DNA of 64,000 bases. Source: Stachybotrys elegans. Taxonomy: Eukaryota > Ascomycota > Sordariomycetes > Hypocreales > Stachybotryaceae. The DNA is taken from positions 4,154,001 to 4,218,000 of the forward strand of contig JAGPNK010000001.1 in NCBI GenBank assembly GCA_020746835.1, in the 5' to 3' direction. Made by a program: the position numbers and the translations under genes. Positions 33,524 through 46,231 of the stretch are shown in pieces; position 1 is the stretch's first letter, and every line of letters starts with the position of its first letter. Below the pieces are notes generated by a model. The model saw only the letters and a list, made by a program, of their open reading frames with translations, searched no databases and was not told the origin of the DNA.

Positions 33524-36500
33524 TTACGCCTCCTCCATGATGCCGCCTTCACCACCGCCCTCTTCGCGCCATTCGCGGCTCTTGTCAGTGAGACGCTTCA
33601 CACCGCCCACGCGACCCGCCCAGAGGCTCTCGATAGGGGTACGGAAAGTAAAGGCGCGCTGGGAACTGATGACGCCAATAGCCTGGAGCACAGCCTTGCG
33701 GCTATCACGGCCAAAGACAGCGGGGTGGTTGATCCACTCAAGACTACTCTCCAGCTCACTGTCTAGAGCAGCCACAGTGTTGGCGTCGATGCCAGCACCG
33801 AGGCCGAGCCCATCGGTGGAGCGGCTGCGGCCGAGCTGACCGCCAGTGAAGCCGTTGTTGCCTGAAGACGTGGCCGAAGCGGGTGGCGACGGCGTGTTCT
33901 TGCGATCAGGGGTTCCCAACTGTGGTGGTGAGCCATCAGTGAGTGGGTGCGGCGTTGAGGGATTCGATTTGGGAGGGGCTGGAACTGGCGGTAGACCGCC
34001 CTTGCCGAGGCCTTTGAGGATTGTCCGCGTCTCGTTCAGGAGAGTGTGGGCGCGGTCATGTTGGCCGCGACTGACCAGTGTGAGGGCTCGGGTGAGCATG
34101 TCAGAGGTCAACAACTCCATGCGCCGCTGGACAATGCTGTGATGAGGAGGAATAGGGGGCGAGTTCTGCCACGACTTCTTCTGGTTCGAGCCGGCAGGAA
34201 GCATCGTGATGGCAAGCAGCGAAGGCCTGTGCATTTGTGTCACAGTACCGTCACGAAGGATATCGCCCCAGCTCAGGTCTGCCTGAATAAGAGGGACTTC
34301 CTCAACGGACAGCGTTCTCTCGCCGTCGTTGTCCATTGGACCACCCAGAGCCTCAAGCCCAGATACAATATTGTCCCATGGATCCTGTGGCAGTTGCTCT
34401 TGGGATAGGCTATCAGGAAGGATGACGAGCTGGACAAGGATGTCGCGCTTGTCACCGAAACGCAGGTCACCCAACGATGCCTCCGCATCGCGTCCGGTAG
34501 CACGCTTGGTGATCTGCAAAGCGCCACTGATCTTGTGAAACTTGGCAGGTGAGCCTTCGGGCAGTTTGAGTTTGACCTTTACGTTCTGGTGTGAGAGCGT
34601 CTGCATGCCGCCCAAGCAGCCTGCCAAGCATTCACGGAGCATCATCCAGTCCTTCACGTAAGTGTAGGATGCCTTTGTCCGGGTGGAGAGCTCAATCATC
34701 GTATCCGGCTTGTGCGTCATTCCAAGACCAAACGAGTGGATGGTGATTCTGATGGGTTCTGTTAGCAAATTCTTCCTCAAGAGGGTATCAATAACTCACT
34801 TCGCTGCCTCCGCCCTAGACACAACAAAGTCGACCGAGTCTGCGTCTGAAGTTGACGCGTCACTGATGAGCATGATACTTGCGATGGGGTTGTTGTGCTT
34901 CCTCTGCATGAGGAGATCCATGGCAACGTTGGCGCCCTCGACCACATCGGCGCGGTGGCTCTTTTGTCCAACAGGCTTGATAGAGGAGAGGATATTACTC
35001 CATCCAGGCCAAGCCTTCGTTGTCATTCCAACGATTGGGACACCACCTCCTCCGGAACCAAAGGTCACCAGCCCCATACGATCACGCTCGCCCAATGTAT
35101 TGACCATGAACTTGAGCGCATCACGGACGAGGTTGATCTTGACGCCCTGCATCGAGGAGGAAATGGGGACCACAACGACGACATCGATCGGCACATGGAC
35201 CGCCGTCGGGAAACCAGGGCTCTTAGCAAAACTGGTGTACTCGGTAGGGGCTGTCGTTACCGACTTGTGTCCCCAGGATGAGGCGACCGATGAAACCCGC
35301 TGTGTGCGAGAGCGTTGCCAGTCATCCTCTTCCGTCTCCGAAACGTCTCCCCGATCAAACTCCGGGCTTCGCATGGGCGAGGTGTCGATGGCATTCAAGT
35401 CGAGCAGCGCTTGGTTCCAGAGCTTAAGCTGGTTCCGGTTCTCAAAACGCAAGTGGAACTGGGGAAGCTCGGCCACCGAAAGGCCAAGGGTGAGAATGTT
35501 TTCATCAATGGTACCTGTCTCTGAGACTTCGTTGAGATGCTTCTTGATCAGGATCGATCCTTTGAGTGTGCATCTGGTAGTCTTTCGGGGTGCTCCTGTT
35601 TCGGCCCATTGTTGGGCAGCTTGCGGTGGCAGCTTCTTCTCTTTGACGCAGATAAGCATCTCGGCGAACAAGAAGCATTCAAGCTCCTGCCAAGACACCT
35701 TGTCCTTGCCCACGCGCAGAGTTCCATACAGTCTCAGCTTGCCAAACCTAGAATACGTTAGCCACGGGAATGTTTCAGATGCGGATCGTCTCCCGCTCTG
35801 GGTGCTCATACCTGGCGAAGTCAAGACCATGCCAATTATCAACGCGGTTGCGCAAGTTCTCAGTCATTTCCTCGAGAACCTCAGGGTTCTCGTATGGGTA
35901 AAAACGGGGTGCGCTGCGAACTGGCGATGCTGGTCGAGGAGCCGGCTCCTCCTTCCGTATACTGACAGGAGGCGCCTGGGGAGCCGGAGTTCCCAGATCT
36001 TCGGGGTCAGGTTTCCACTTGTTATCCGGCACCTCAATAGTCACCAGGCATGTCAGGGTCTGCTGTTGCCGCGAGCGACTGATGGTAGGGAATTCTGATC
36101 GCACAGTGACGATCGGGGCCGGTATAGGGTTGCGCGTAACGGCCTGCGGGCTGGCTGGAGTCGTCTCCATCGCCTGGACATCGTAGTCGTGTCGTCGGGG
36201 CGGGCCGCTCTGAGTAGTTTCGGGGTAGCCACCGGATGAAGCCACGCCTGTGGCTTCGCTATCGCTTCGCGCATGTCTGGACGATGGTCCATAGCGATCA
36301 GACGAAGGTGCTGTGTCCCGGCTATCGCGCTGTGCTCCCCTTCCCACACTACCGCCACTCAAAGATGGGTTCCTCCTTTGGCCGCTCTCGACGCTGGGTG
36401 GACGAACAGTCTGATTATCCCAGGTGGGAGTGGGCGTTTGCATGGAGCGTGAATCGCCGCCGGCATGACGGACAATGTTGCTGATTTTTTCTACGACCCC

Positions 36501-37187
36501 GGGTTAGTGTCTACCTCCACGTGGTGCATGCTGGTAAACGAACCGATATCAATCACATTACCGCCGCGGCTCGTGTCAAGATGCAGTGGCGCAAAGCACG
36601 CGGGGCACTGCTGCGACTCGAACTCACGAATCAGTTCATAGAAGCAGGCCTCATGAGATACGTGAGAGCATGAGAACTGAAGGATGCGCTCTCCGCGGAG
36701 CGTGTGTTCTAAGGGCTCTTCGCAGACGGCGCATTCACTGCCGACGAAAGTGCGCTCTCGCCGTGAGCGAGTCCTATCTGCAGAGCTCGCCATGACGTTG
36801 TTGTCGATGCTGCCCACCCTCCGTGAGTTGTTGCTGATGCCCGATCGTATTGAGCTCACGGATGAGCTGGATCGCTGTAGCGAACCGCCTAGTGTGCCTG
36901 CTGTAAGGGATCGACCTAAGCGTTGGTCAGCTTGGAGGGGTCAGACATGGAGAGGCGCCAATGCCCTTATACGTACCCTTCTCAGGGAAGGACGGCACTT
37001 CCTGAAAAGACCGGTTGCCAGTATCTGGCCTGGATCTGGAGCTACCTGGTTTCGCTGAGTGCGAGCTGAGAAATCCAAGATCCAGGAGGTTGGATGAAAT
37101 TTGTGACGAGTTGTTGGAGCGAACCAGAGATGGATTCGCGTTTCCGTAGTCGTGATTATTGTGGTTTCTCCGATATTTACTGAACAT
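33524..37187 (-). CDS. RING-H2 / PH / vWA protein, Ste5-Far1-family scaffold candidate
   Basis: Five exons: 36977..37187, 36544..36915, 35812..36490, 34800..35747 and 33524..34748, giving 1144 residues. The RING-H2 is at about residues 132-180 (CAVC, CSH, HEAC, CPAC). A long disordered Ser/Pro-rich segment follows, then a PH-like domain at about 422-540 (FGKLRLYGTLRVGKDKVSWQ start) and a von Willebrand A domain at about 607-800. The tail is helical and Ser/Pro-rich. This domain order is that of the yeast pheromone-pathway proteins Ste5 and Far1, and related proteins are reported in filamentous fungi. A MAPK-scaffold role is therefore inferred. The vWA metal site is degenerate: PISSS stands where DxSxS is expected. 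Introns are 53-66 nt, several with CTAAC branch sites. The start MFSKYRRNHNNHDYG is the first ATG in frame. Confidence 0.85.
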
Positions 37188-37977
37188 TGGAGGATCGTGG
37201 TGGTTGGAAATGGCGGGAGATTTCGTGTTGCGTCGTAACTGACAGGAATAATGTACGTTTGCGAAGGGAGTGACGACGATTTGCGGCGTCGCGATGCGTT
37301 GCTTGAAGATGTCGTGGTCGCTGAGGATAATTGAACGGTAGGATGTGTGAGACAAGAGAATGAGGCTTCGAGGCCGTTGTTTCAGATAGTATGGTCAAGT
37401 GTGTCGGGTCTGGGTCGGCATGAACGATTTGCGCATGGTTGCAGAGTTGAGGGGAGCGGCAAGGTCCGACGGAGCAGAAATTAAACAGATGCGCGGCTCG
37501 ATGTCGTGAAATGGTATGGGGAGGCCGTTGGGCTGACGCGTGTCGTGATGATGGCTTTCTGCCGGACGTTGGATCGCGCGCGGGCTTGGAGAGAATGTGG
37601 TGGAGGGTAAAAAGTTGATTATTCTCCAGCAATTTGGACAATAATTGAAGCTGGGGCGGTTAAAAGGGGGGGTGGGTGGACGAGGTTCCTTTGTGCCAGG
37701 GAAACGACCCTGCCTCTATTTCCCTCCGCCTGTAGGTCCGTAGATCCTCACACAGGCCTCGACTGACCCTTTTTGGACGTTGCACCGCGCGCCAGCCAAG
37801 GTGCAGGCTCCAGGCTTGCGCCTTGTGGCAGCTGTGGTTGCGTTGCTCTGCTTCCTCAGTCGGATGTGTTTCCACTGAGCGCAACGGTGCGCTGAGGCTC
37901 CGTTCGTTGTCTCCCTTGCTTCTGTCTCTTCAGCTGCTTCTTCAGCCGCTGTTTTCTTTGCTTTTTTCTCTCTCCTT

Positions 37978-37998
37978 TCTTCTTCTTCTTCTTCTTCC
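37978..37998. repeat. (CTT)n trinucleotide repeat
   Basis: About seven copies of CTT/TTC within a pyrimidine-rich block upstream of the scaffold gene. Confidence 0.8.
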
Positions 37999-40900
37999 TC
38001 TTTTTCTGGCACTTTCCTTCTCTGCTAACTCGGAATTCCTGCTCAAGAGTCGGGGGTAACAACTGTGCCGGCGATTTGGGGATGGCTCTCTTTCGGAGAG
38101 ACAAGAGAAGCGCGGAGTCTCTAATACGGAAAGAGAGACGAGAGCCCACCAAGGGGGGAAAGTCAAAGTGGGGGAAAGGGAAGGAAGAGGGCTCTCTTTT
38201 ACATAGACCAGGGGGCCCTCGGTTGCTTTTAAAGCATGGAACAAGAGTGATCCCATGCACCCGCGATTAATGATGGGCGAATTGGACGGGAAATGGAAAT
38301 AGTAAATTTAGTACCTCCTCTACTACAATGGCGGCCTGCAGCCAAGGCCGGGAGGAGACACGGACCTACCTGATGACAATAAGGGAGGGGAGAAAGGACG
38401 ACAGGAGGTTGCGATGGCTGGCCTCTGCTCCCTTCGTTCACCTAAAGTCGCCTAAAGAGGTACATACATGCACAGGTACCACGCCTTCCTGGCTTGCGAC
38501 TGGTACCCGCACGAAGCAGGTACTGCGCAGGGTTGTGGGTTATGCATGGAGCCAGAGGTACCCTAATTAAATACGCCGCTGGCCACAAGGAACACGGTAC
38601 TTGCACGTGCACCAAGTTAGACCTGGACGAGCAGGTATCCATGCACAACTCGATGCAGCCTCCTGGGTGAGAAGGTACAAGGAGGCATGGGGAGGGGCAC
38701 CTTTACTAGAAGGTGGCCAGCTTCCTGCGCTACATGGCATTAGGCCAGGAGGGAACCAGCCAATGGCATCGCGTACTTGCCTTCTATAGGAACTTTGAAG
38801 TAGCATCGCGATACAAGGGATTGCATGGGAAGGCGCAAGCCAGCGGCAAGTGGCATTGCCTTGTGCAAGTTGGTGTGCAGGCGGGCGCGCGCCTTCGCTC
38901 CCATCCAAACAGGGGTGCAGAGGCAAGAGGGGCTGCCTCTCTCCGTCTTGAGAGCCCAAGGCAAGGTGCTCAAGCCTTCCACGCGATATCATATCGACTA
39001 CAGATGCATGGTTCGTATCTCTGCTGGCACGTTTCTGCTCGCTACCAAACGGCACGACAATTAGGGTCGCAGTTTCACTGTCGCCGCTATAGCTCCCAGC
39101 GAGCTGTTATTATAGTACCCAGGTATGGTGTCTCGGTACCTACCAAGGTAGGCAGACGTGCGTGTCCGTGCTACCTCTTGTTCATCGGCATCTAGGTACT
39201 AATCATCGGGCCCTTCACTGTTCGTACCTCTGGGCAAAACAGACAGACAGACATGGACACGCCGACAAACCATCGAAGGCCCCACCACAACGCTAAGATG
39301 CTAAGACCGGCAATGGCGCGCATAGACTGGCACATCAGGGCGCACGACCAGTTCCTGGAGGCCCCCTACCTACCGAGGCACCTGGAGAGCAGGTACTCCA
39401 TAGTCAAAGAATAATGAAAACGCCTCTGCCGATATCAAGAAGGCTAGGACCGGACCAGGACTAGCCATTGGCAAAACAAGACGCGCAAACAGGCAGGCAA
39501 GCAGACCAACAAGCGAGCTGGTGAACAAGCAGGCCAGCCATGCAGACCCAGCGAGAGATAGCCAGGTATTTGAGTCTGCCCAGCCCTGCGCAGACGAGGG
39601 AGATCCTGCCGAGCACACGCCGCTCATGCGTTCATTCCCAAACCACCATTGCATTGCAGTCACGTCGTTAATAGAACGCAACACTGGAACAAGAGGGGGC
39701 AATTAATGCAGAGAAATATTGGAAGCCCATGATCTCCAGAACAGGGCCTGAGCACCTTGCCTATGGTTCCTCCTCCCTAGGTAGTTCTTCTTGTGCTTCG
39801 CCGGGTGGGTGGCTAGAAGCCTCAGGGGTAGCACGGTACATGCGCCTGGTCTTGTGGTTCCCGGGAAGAATCTAGCCCGGGGGGCCAACCGTCAACCATG
39901 GCTCATGGGCTTGCCGGGCCCGCAGAGCTACTGCAGCTCACTTGGATGATCCGACGGTCAGGATGGACTTCCCTCCCACGCGTCGTCGCAATATCATATC
40001 CAGCTTAGACTGAGTCTACAGCAAGGGCTAGTATTCAACCTTGCCTGCTCCGTACGGCATCTCTTTGGAAATTTCGAGTGTGGTGCGCCTACCCGACAAC
40101 CTTATCTGGATATTCTTGCTATTGTAGGCAGAAGCAGCGAGCCCATGCATGCAGCCAGCCACGGAGCGCCCTGGAGCTGGAAAAGAAGGCTTTCCCCGTC
40201 CTGACGGCGCCCAGGCTAAGCTATCGGAGACTACGAGTAGCTGGGTACGCCGGCTCCAGCCAAAGCCATATGGGATGCCAAAGTACCGATACCAGAATAC
40301 ATGAGTCAGGGCCACAAGTTGAGAGCATCACTTACTCATGCTGGTTCCCGCCCAATTCGCCTACCTGCCTGAAGGAGGCGTCCCTCTCGCATCTCAGCGC
40401 CCACATGGGGAAGGGTGGGCTATGATGCTGCATTGCGTGGGATTTGGCTTGAGAAGCCTTGGCTCTACCTGTCTGCTGCAACATTGCCATCGCCCCACTG
40501 TCCTCGAGGGCAATTATGTGTTGGAGCGAGTCCTTGCGGTCACTCTCGCGCCCGCTGCGCTGCACGTTGTACATCATACTTCTATCAGATTCGAGCATCA
40601 TAAGCCATGTACAAAGGTACCGAAAGGGCCTTTGGTTGCACCCTGCCACGAGTGTATGTATATACACGCATACACCCGTCAGCCCGGATGAGGAGGCAAC
40701 GCCGCCAGCGCTTGATTGGAGCTGAATGTCAAGTCGACACCAACGGCCGCTTAGTGTAGAGTTGTGGCCACACCATCTGATTCTTGTGGCGCTGGCTAGA
40801 CAACTTTGGCTAATCATTCGTCGTCACGGATATCGCACTAGGCTGACATCGTCGGTCAATTTCAGGGTTTTGGACGAACCGTCCGTCTTCGAGAGCTCTT

Positions 40901-41178
40901 AGCCTGGCCGCTTGCACGTGGCGAGCTTCCACGCTGGTGGTGGCTGTCGAAAAGAGGCACACGGACGGATATTCGGGGATGGAGAAGCCAGCCTATTATG
41001 GGACAACTCAACATTGAGCCAGACTAGTAAATCGTTATCTGCGCCGCCAACCCCGGAGCAATGATGCCCTAACACGCCAGCACGCCAGCCGACATATCGA
41101 TGCTTGATATACAAAAACGACTGCACGCCATGCCAGATACAGGGTAATTTTATCGTCGATCCATGCCATTAGACACTT

Positions 41179-41191
41179 GGGGGGGGGGGGG
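41179..41191 (+). repeat. G13 homopolymer
   Basis: Thirteen consecutive G residues inside the gene-poor region; a likely length-variable site. Confidence 0.9.
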
Positions 41192-44100
41192 AGACTGGTC
41201 GAGAAGGAGAATTTGCGCCTGGAGAGTCAACGAGGCCCAGACACAGCGCAAGTCGCCAGAAGGGGACTCTCCCTCGTCTCTGCAGGGTATGTGGAGAGCA
41301 ATGTTGCATTGGCGTTGAAAGAAAGAAAGGCCAAGAGACCCTGGCAGCCTATGATACTGCTCGGGGATATGGAGCTCGGTAGCATTAGAGCTGGCGCCAT
41401 TGCCCAGGGATTGCCCTCCGCCTGGTCTCCGCCTGCCTGCGGCCAAACGTGGACAGATTACGTCAGGATGCAACCTATTTGAGGCGTGTTTCGCCATGAG
41501 GGGACGCATCGAGTCACCGAACAAGTCGAATGCTTACCTATGGGTGCGAAGACGAAGGCCTCAAGCAGCAGGCAATAGTAAGGCGCAGCGAGCCCAGGGC
41601 AGGGATCAGCAGCCAGCGGCACAGGCCGACGGCATCTCCATAATCCAAGGCCAAGAACCGCGACTGGCGTGCGGCACAAGCCTGGGTCTTGCGGGACGAC
41701 AAAGGCGAGGTCCACCAAACCACACGGTGTATTACTGTGAACACCTTGACGAGGATAAGATGACAGACTGGGCTTGCTGGGGGCTCCCCGACAATGCAAC
41801 ATGCTTGCGCATCGCCTCACTCACGTGCCGGACAGTCGTTCCTATTATGCGACCACCGAGCAGCCGAACTGGGACAATTCCATCCAGACAGCTCCAGTAA
41901 TAACACTCCCTGACTATCATGGACCACTCTGGATGTCACCGAGAGGCGATCCCCAGTCAATACCTGGACTTGGAATATACTTCCCAGCACCCGCCAGGAC
42001 CCCTAAGAACCAAGTGCCATGTACATACATAATTACTCTACATTTGTAAACTACCGGTACCCACGCGTGCAGCTTGTGGCTTGTGGCGGGTTTGAATCTT
42101 GGTTTCTGACCACCACGGTGGAACAGCTTCCACGTGTGAAGCACGAAGCAGGCGAGTGTTGACACCCTGTCTATCACATGGCAGTCTCGCACTTGTCTCG
42201 CAATGAACAGAGCGTCCAGCGTGCTACGGTACGTATGTACATTGAATGGAACTTATGGAACTTGACGAAGCCGTTTGGAGGAATGGATGATCCAATCCTT
42301 CAAACAACCCCACTGATCCTCTCTCCTCTCCCACCCCTACTCGTTTTACTTTACAGCCTTGACAGCATTATTAACACTTCCCATAGTTATAACATCCACA
42401 TGTGCTTAATCGTCATGGCGGTCAGCACTGGGGGCGATGGTACCACGATGAAGCAGCCGGATCAAGCCGTCCCAGATGGTATCACGGCTCGGCTGTATGA
42501 AAGCCAGCGCCCCATGAGTCGTCAGGTGTCGCTTATCAGCACTCCCGCCTGACTACCCCATTTGGCAAGTGAGGCAAATCTTGTCTGTGCTCACCAGAGT
42601 GATGGTGATGGTGATTGATCCAGGTGGGATCTGCATCGCTCAAGCTTCACCTCCCCGAGTCGAAGCGCTTCAGCGTCAGCCACGCTGGTCTGACAGCCCT
42701 TCTACGATGACTTCGAGAAGGATGTACGTGGGGGGGAGACAGAGCAAGAGACGACGATGGAAGATGAGGGAATGGCCCACTGCTGTTTCGCCTTTTACAA
42801 GGACAAAACACAACGCCTCAGTAGCTTATGCGGGCCACCACATGCACGGCCCGTGGCCAATCCGAGCCGTGAGCCCTACACCATATTTCTATTTTGTTCC
42901 CCAGACCCAAAACATTCAGGTAGGGCAGACAGGCTCAATCGTCTGCCGGGCTGCCATCTGAGGGCTGACAACGGTTTTTGGCACCGGCACGTCCGGATCC
43001 CGGAAGGAAGGGTTATGGAAGCAACGACAAACCTCACCATTCGCTGCAGCCGTGACGAGTGATTCTTTTCACGCTGCAGAGTATTGCGTCTTTTAATGAG
43101 AAGGACCTTCATCTTATCTGTCCCGCAACCGTGGACGTTCCGTGTGGAGGGGGGAGTGACAGAGCTGTCTCTCCCAATCGTATGGCGGGTAAGTTGGACC
43201 CAATACCGCAATCTGTGGCTTGCACCAGTCACTCAGCTTGCCCTGGTGAACGAGGCCACGCGAGTCAAGTCACAAATACTCTTGGCCAAACCGTTGCTAG
43301 AATGGCCAGAGGGCTCTCACCAGGGATTGGGGTCACGTCAAATGCACGAAGCAGCACGGCACCTTGTGGTCAAAGCGTGAGTCGAAGAGCTAGCTGTCTC
43401 GCGTGGTCCGACAATTGATGGTATCTGGAGTGTGATATAGGTCTGATGGAGTCAATCTTTTAAGCAAAGGACCAACTGCCTGTAACTGGATCCAATCTTC
43501 TTAGCCTGAGCCCGTGGCACTTTCGGCCATATGATGGTTGACATATTGCTGCCTCCTCCACTCCCCAGGCCATCATCCACACCAGTTATATTACGGACAT
43601 AGCAGGAGCTGTGCAATCCAACCTCACAAGTCGATCCAAAATCCCCGAGGCATGCCGGCTAGCTATAAGGCCCGCTGTGTGTGGCCCCCCGGTCTATATG
43701 ACCCAGGTCAGGCTTAGAGGGGCCGTCTTTCTTCCACAACAAGACCCAGCCAGTCCAGTCGCTATCTCCTAGCTCAGGTCATAGCGTATGTACATGGCGA
43801 CACAGGGTCCAGGCTAGGCTTGAGTTGATCACCCAAACGTTTGGTGGACAACAGAAACCTGATCTGATCTGATCTAATGATAATGAGCCCACACAAGCCC
43901 AGAGACTGTTTCAGTCCAGGGAACATGCAGGTTCAGGCCCTGTTCTCAAGTGCCGTGCTCGTGGTCTATAACACCTGCCCGCAGAAAGAAGAACTGCCTC
44001 AAAAAGCATCCACAGTTCGGCAGTGTTCATGGCAATGTTCGTGGCATGAACCTTGCCGGTGTCGAGGTGCACAAACTGCTCGGGAAAACGGGTTGTGTTT

Positions 44101-44686
44101 TTGGTATCCCATGGTTCTGGGTGTCGATAGTCGCCAATGAGGTTCATGCGACCAATGAATGATTAATCTTCCGGTCGTAGATCCGAAATTGATGTCGCCT
44201 GGCGAACACAAAGGTTCCTCGATACACGGACGCACGCGCATGCGCAACAGCCATCTGTCAAGTAGAGGTGGGTGTGCACGACCTGTGCACAATATGTGAG
44301 AAGCTATATCGCTCACAGGATATAGCTGCGGCATCATATAGAGGACAATTGCTTGCGATCAAAACAATATAGCATCCGGGCTATTAATCGGACAAGGGAG
44401 GGCCTGGGCTGTGATGTGCGATCTCGGCTGCTGGGTCAAGTTCAACCTACATGGCCCCAGGCGATAATGGCAAGGAGAGGCCGCGCCTCCTTGAGGAGGG
44501 CAGATCTGCCACCGCTCTTCCGACTGGCGCAGACATTGAAACGAGTAGCCTGATTCGCACATGGCAGCAGGAAAAGAAGGATAGATAGTCATGTATCCGG
44601 GATTCCATCGGACTTCGTTTTGGCACGCGCAGGTTTGAAAGGGGAAAGCAAAACGCCTGGTTTCTTGTTCGTATTATGCTGATACA

Positions 44687-45673
44687 TCATGCCCGAATCT
44701 TTTTCAAGAAGCGCTTGGCCGGCTTGGCCGCTGCGCGCTCCCGCTTCAGCAGGGCCTGCCGCGAGCCTCTTGAGGTCTTGCGCAGCTTGGGCGCCAACCT
44801 CTCGTCCACCTTCTTGGCCACGCGGTAGATGGTCGAGCCCGCCGCCTTGTCCCTCGGCGCCCTGTCGAACCGCGACAGCCGGCTCTCTACTCCCTCCACC
44901 TTTCTACGCTTGGGGCGCGCCAGGGCGGCCGACGCTGCTGCCGCGTCCTCGTCGTCCTCGTCCTCGCTCGAGGGGTCCGTCAGGAACTCGGCTGGCAGAA
45001 GACTAGGCACGGCGATCTTATCGGCTCGTCTCCTGCCCGGCGCGAGCCGCCTCTCCTCGGGGGCGGCGGCACTTTGTGATAGCTGCGCCACTGCTGCTGC
45101 TGCCTCTGCCTCTGCCTCTGCCTCTGCCTTTTTGCGCTCCTCGGCCTGTTGCTTGAACAGGGCGTCGCGCTGCTGGCGCTTGCGCTTCTGCGCGGCGGCT
45201 TGCCTGCGGTTTCACGTGGTCAGTATACAAGGGTCATGCTTGATAGATGCTTGTGCCGGGTGTAGGTAGTGAGGGTGTGCGTACTGTTGTGCCACTTTTT
45301 GCGATGCATCGGTAGTCTTTTGATACTGCAGAGCCGCCTGCTGAGTCGACACGGCCTCGGGCGCAGCATCGCTGTCGTCGCTGTCGTCCTCATCCTCCAC
45401 GGCCGCGACTGGCGCTGCAACCTTGCTGCCGGCGACTGCGGCTACCGTGATGGGCTGGGTCAGATCGTCGTCGTCGTCGAAGACCACGAGCTTGCCTTTG
45501 CTGGGTGCCGCCGGTGCTGGGCTGGAGAGCGCTGGTGCGCTGGAATCATCGTCCTTGGCCCGGACGGGCAGCTTCTGGCGCTTGGAGTCGGCGCCTCTTG
45601 AGGTTTCCTCTCTCGCGGTCTCCGCCTGGACCTGGTCCGCGTCCGACTTTCTCTTGCGCGTCTTGGGGACCAT
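44687..45673 (-). CDS. Probable U3 snoRNP-associated protein (Utp16/Bud21-like)
   Basis: Two exons, 45285..45673 and 44687..45203, encode 301 residues. The protein is highly charged: a Lys/Arg start (MVPKTRKRKSD) typical of a nuclear signal, an acidic region (VVFDDDDDLTQP and EDEDDSDDSDAAPEA), a Glu/Ala/Lys helix with Ala-Glu repeats, and a basic C-terminus (STIYRVAKKVDERLAPKLRK and the end AKRFLKKIRA). The C-terminal block resembles the U3 snoRNA-associated family that includes yeast Utp16/Bud21, acting in small-subunit rRNA processing in the nucleolus. That assignment rests on composition and the tail motif only, so the gene structure is surer than the function. The intron is 81 nt with a GTACGC donor. 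Confidence 0.75.
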
Positions 45674-46218
45674 TGTGAGGGTTGGTTCCGCTGGTTAAAT
45701 CTGGTGAAAGTGTGTGATCCGACGGCGGGAAAATGAGGTTGGCCGTCCTTTTAGGATAAGTAGAGTGAGTCTTTGTGAGATTTGATCGTCAATTTGAGCA
45801 ATCGAGCTCGAGTTAAAGGTGCAGAGGCATGTAATGAAGCCTTCCAAGGTTCAAAGGTTGGTGGTTGATGAGCTTCAGGGCATGAAAAAAATAATTTTAG
45901 TGGGGTTTCTTGTCTCGGTGACCTCGCGCACACCGAAAAAGTCGGGCTCTGATTGGTCTCCTGGCACAAGCCGACAACCTCACTTCACCTCACTCACGCC
46001 ATCTCAAGCCTTCATCGTCTCACGCATTGCTTGAAAGGACGGACGAGAAAACGTGGGCCGTTTCTTAGACTACTACATGGGATCTGCTACTAAGTGAGCT
46101 GTCTAGAGCGGTTATTCGGCTTGCCCATTCGTGAAGCGACGCCCCTTCATCGCGCGATCCTCCCTCTCTCGGCCACTCTGCTTCTCATATCGCCCACGTC
46201 TCTATACTATATGCTACT
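45674..46218. other. divergent promoter region
   Basis: About 545 bp between two oppositely oriented start codons. A short upstream open frame overlaps the plus-strand start (see findings). No gene recognised. Confidence 0.65.
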
Positions 46219-46231
46219 ATGCATCAATTGA
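46211..46231 (+). other. short upstream ORF overlapping the start of the helical-repeat gene
   Basis: ATG at 46211 opens a six-codon frame ending TGA at 46229..46231, overlapping the main ATG at 46219 in another frame. If transcribed it could lower translation of the main protein. Confidence 0.35.

Larger units (their letters stand above)
37188..44686. other. 7.5 kb gene-poor region
   Basis: No open frame here has a recognisable domain, consistent codon use or plausible intron-exon structure, although many short frames exist on both strands. Visible features are a TTC repeat (about 37978..37998), a 13-G run (41179..41191), scattered GGTACC sites and a short GATCT repeat near 43859. The first few hundred bases upstream of 37187 should be the scaffold-gene promoter and those below 44687 the 3' flank of the Utp16-like gene. 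No transposon termini or terminal repeats were recognised by eye. Confidence 0.6.

Noticed and set aside
37856..38260. Lys/Glu-rich open frame over the CTT repeat, minus strand
   Set aside because: It is produced by the trinucleotide repeat and has no conserved part.
38567..39055. Open frame of about 160 codons, minus strand, in the gene-poor region
   Set aside because: Rich in Ala, Cys, Arg and Trp without any conserved pattern; overlapping frames on the other strand are equally long.
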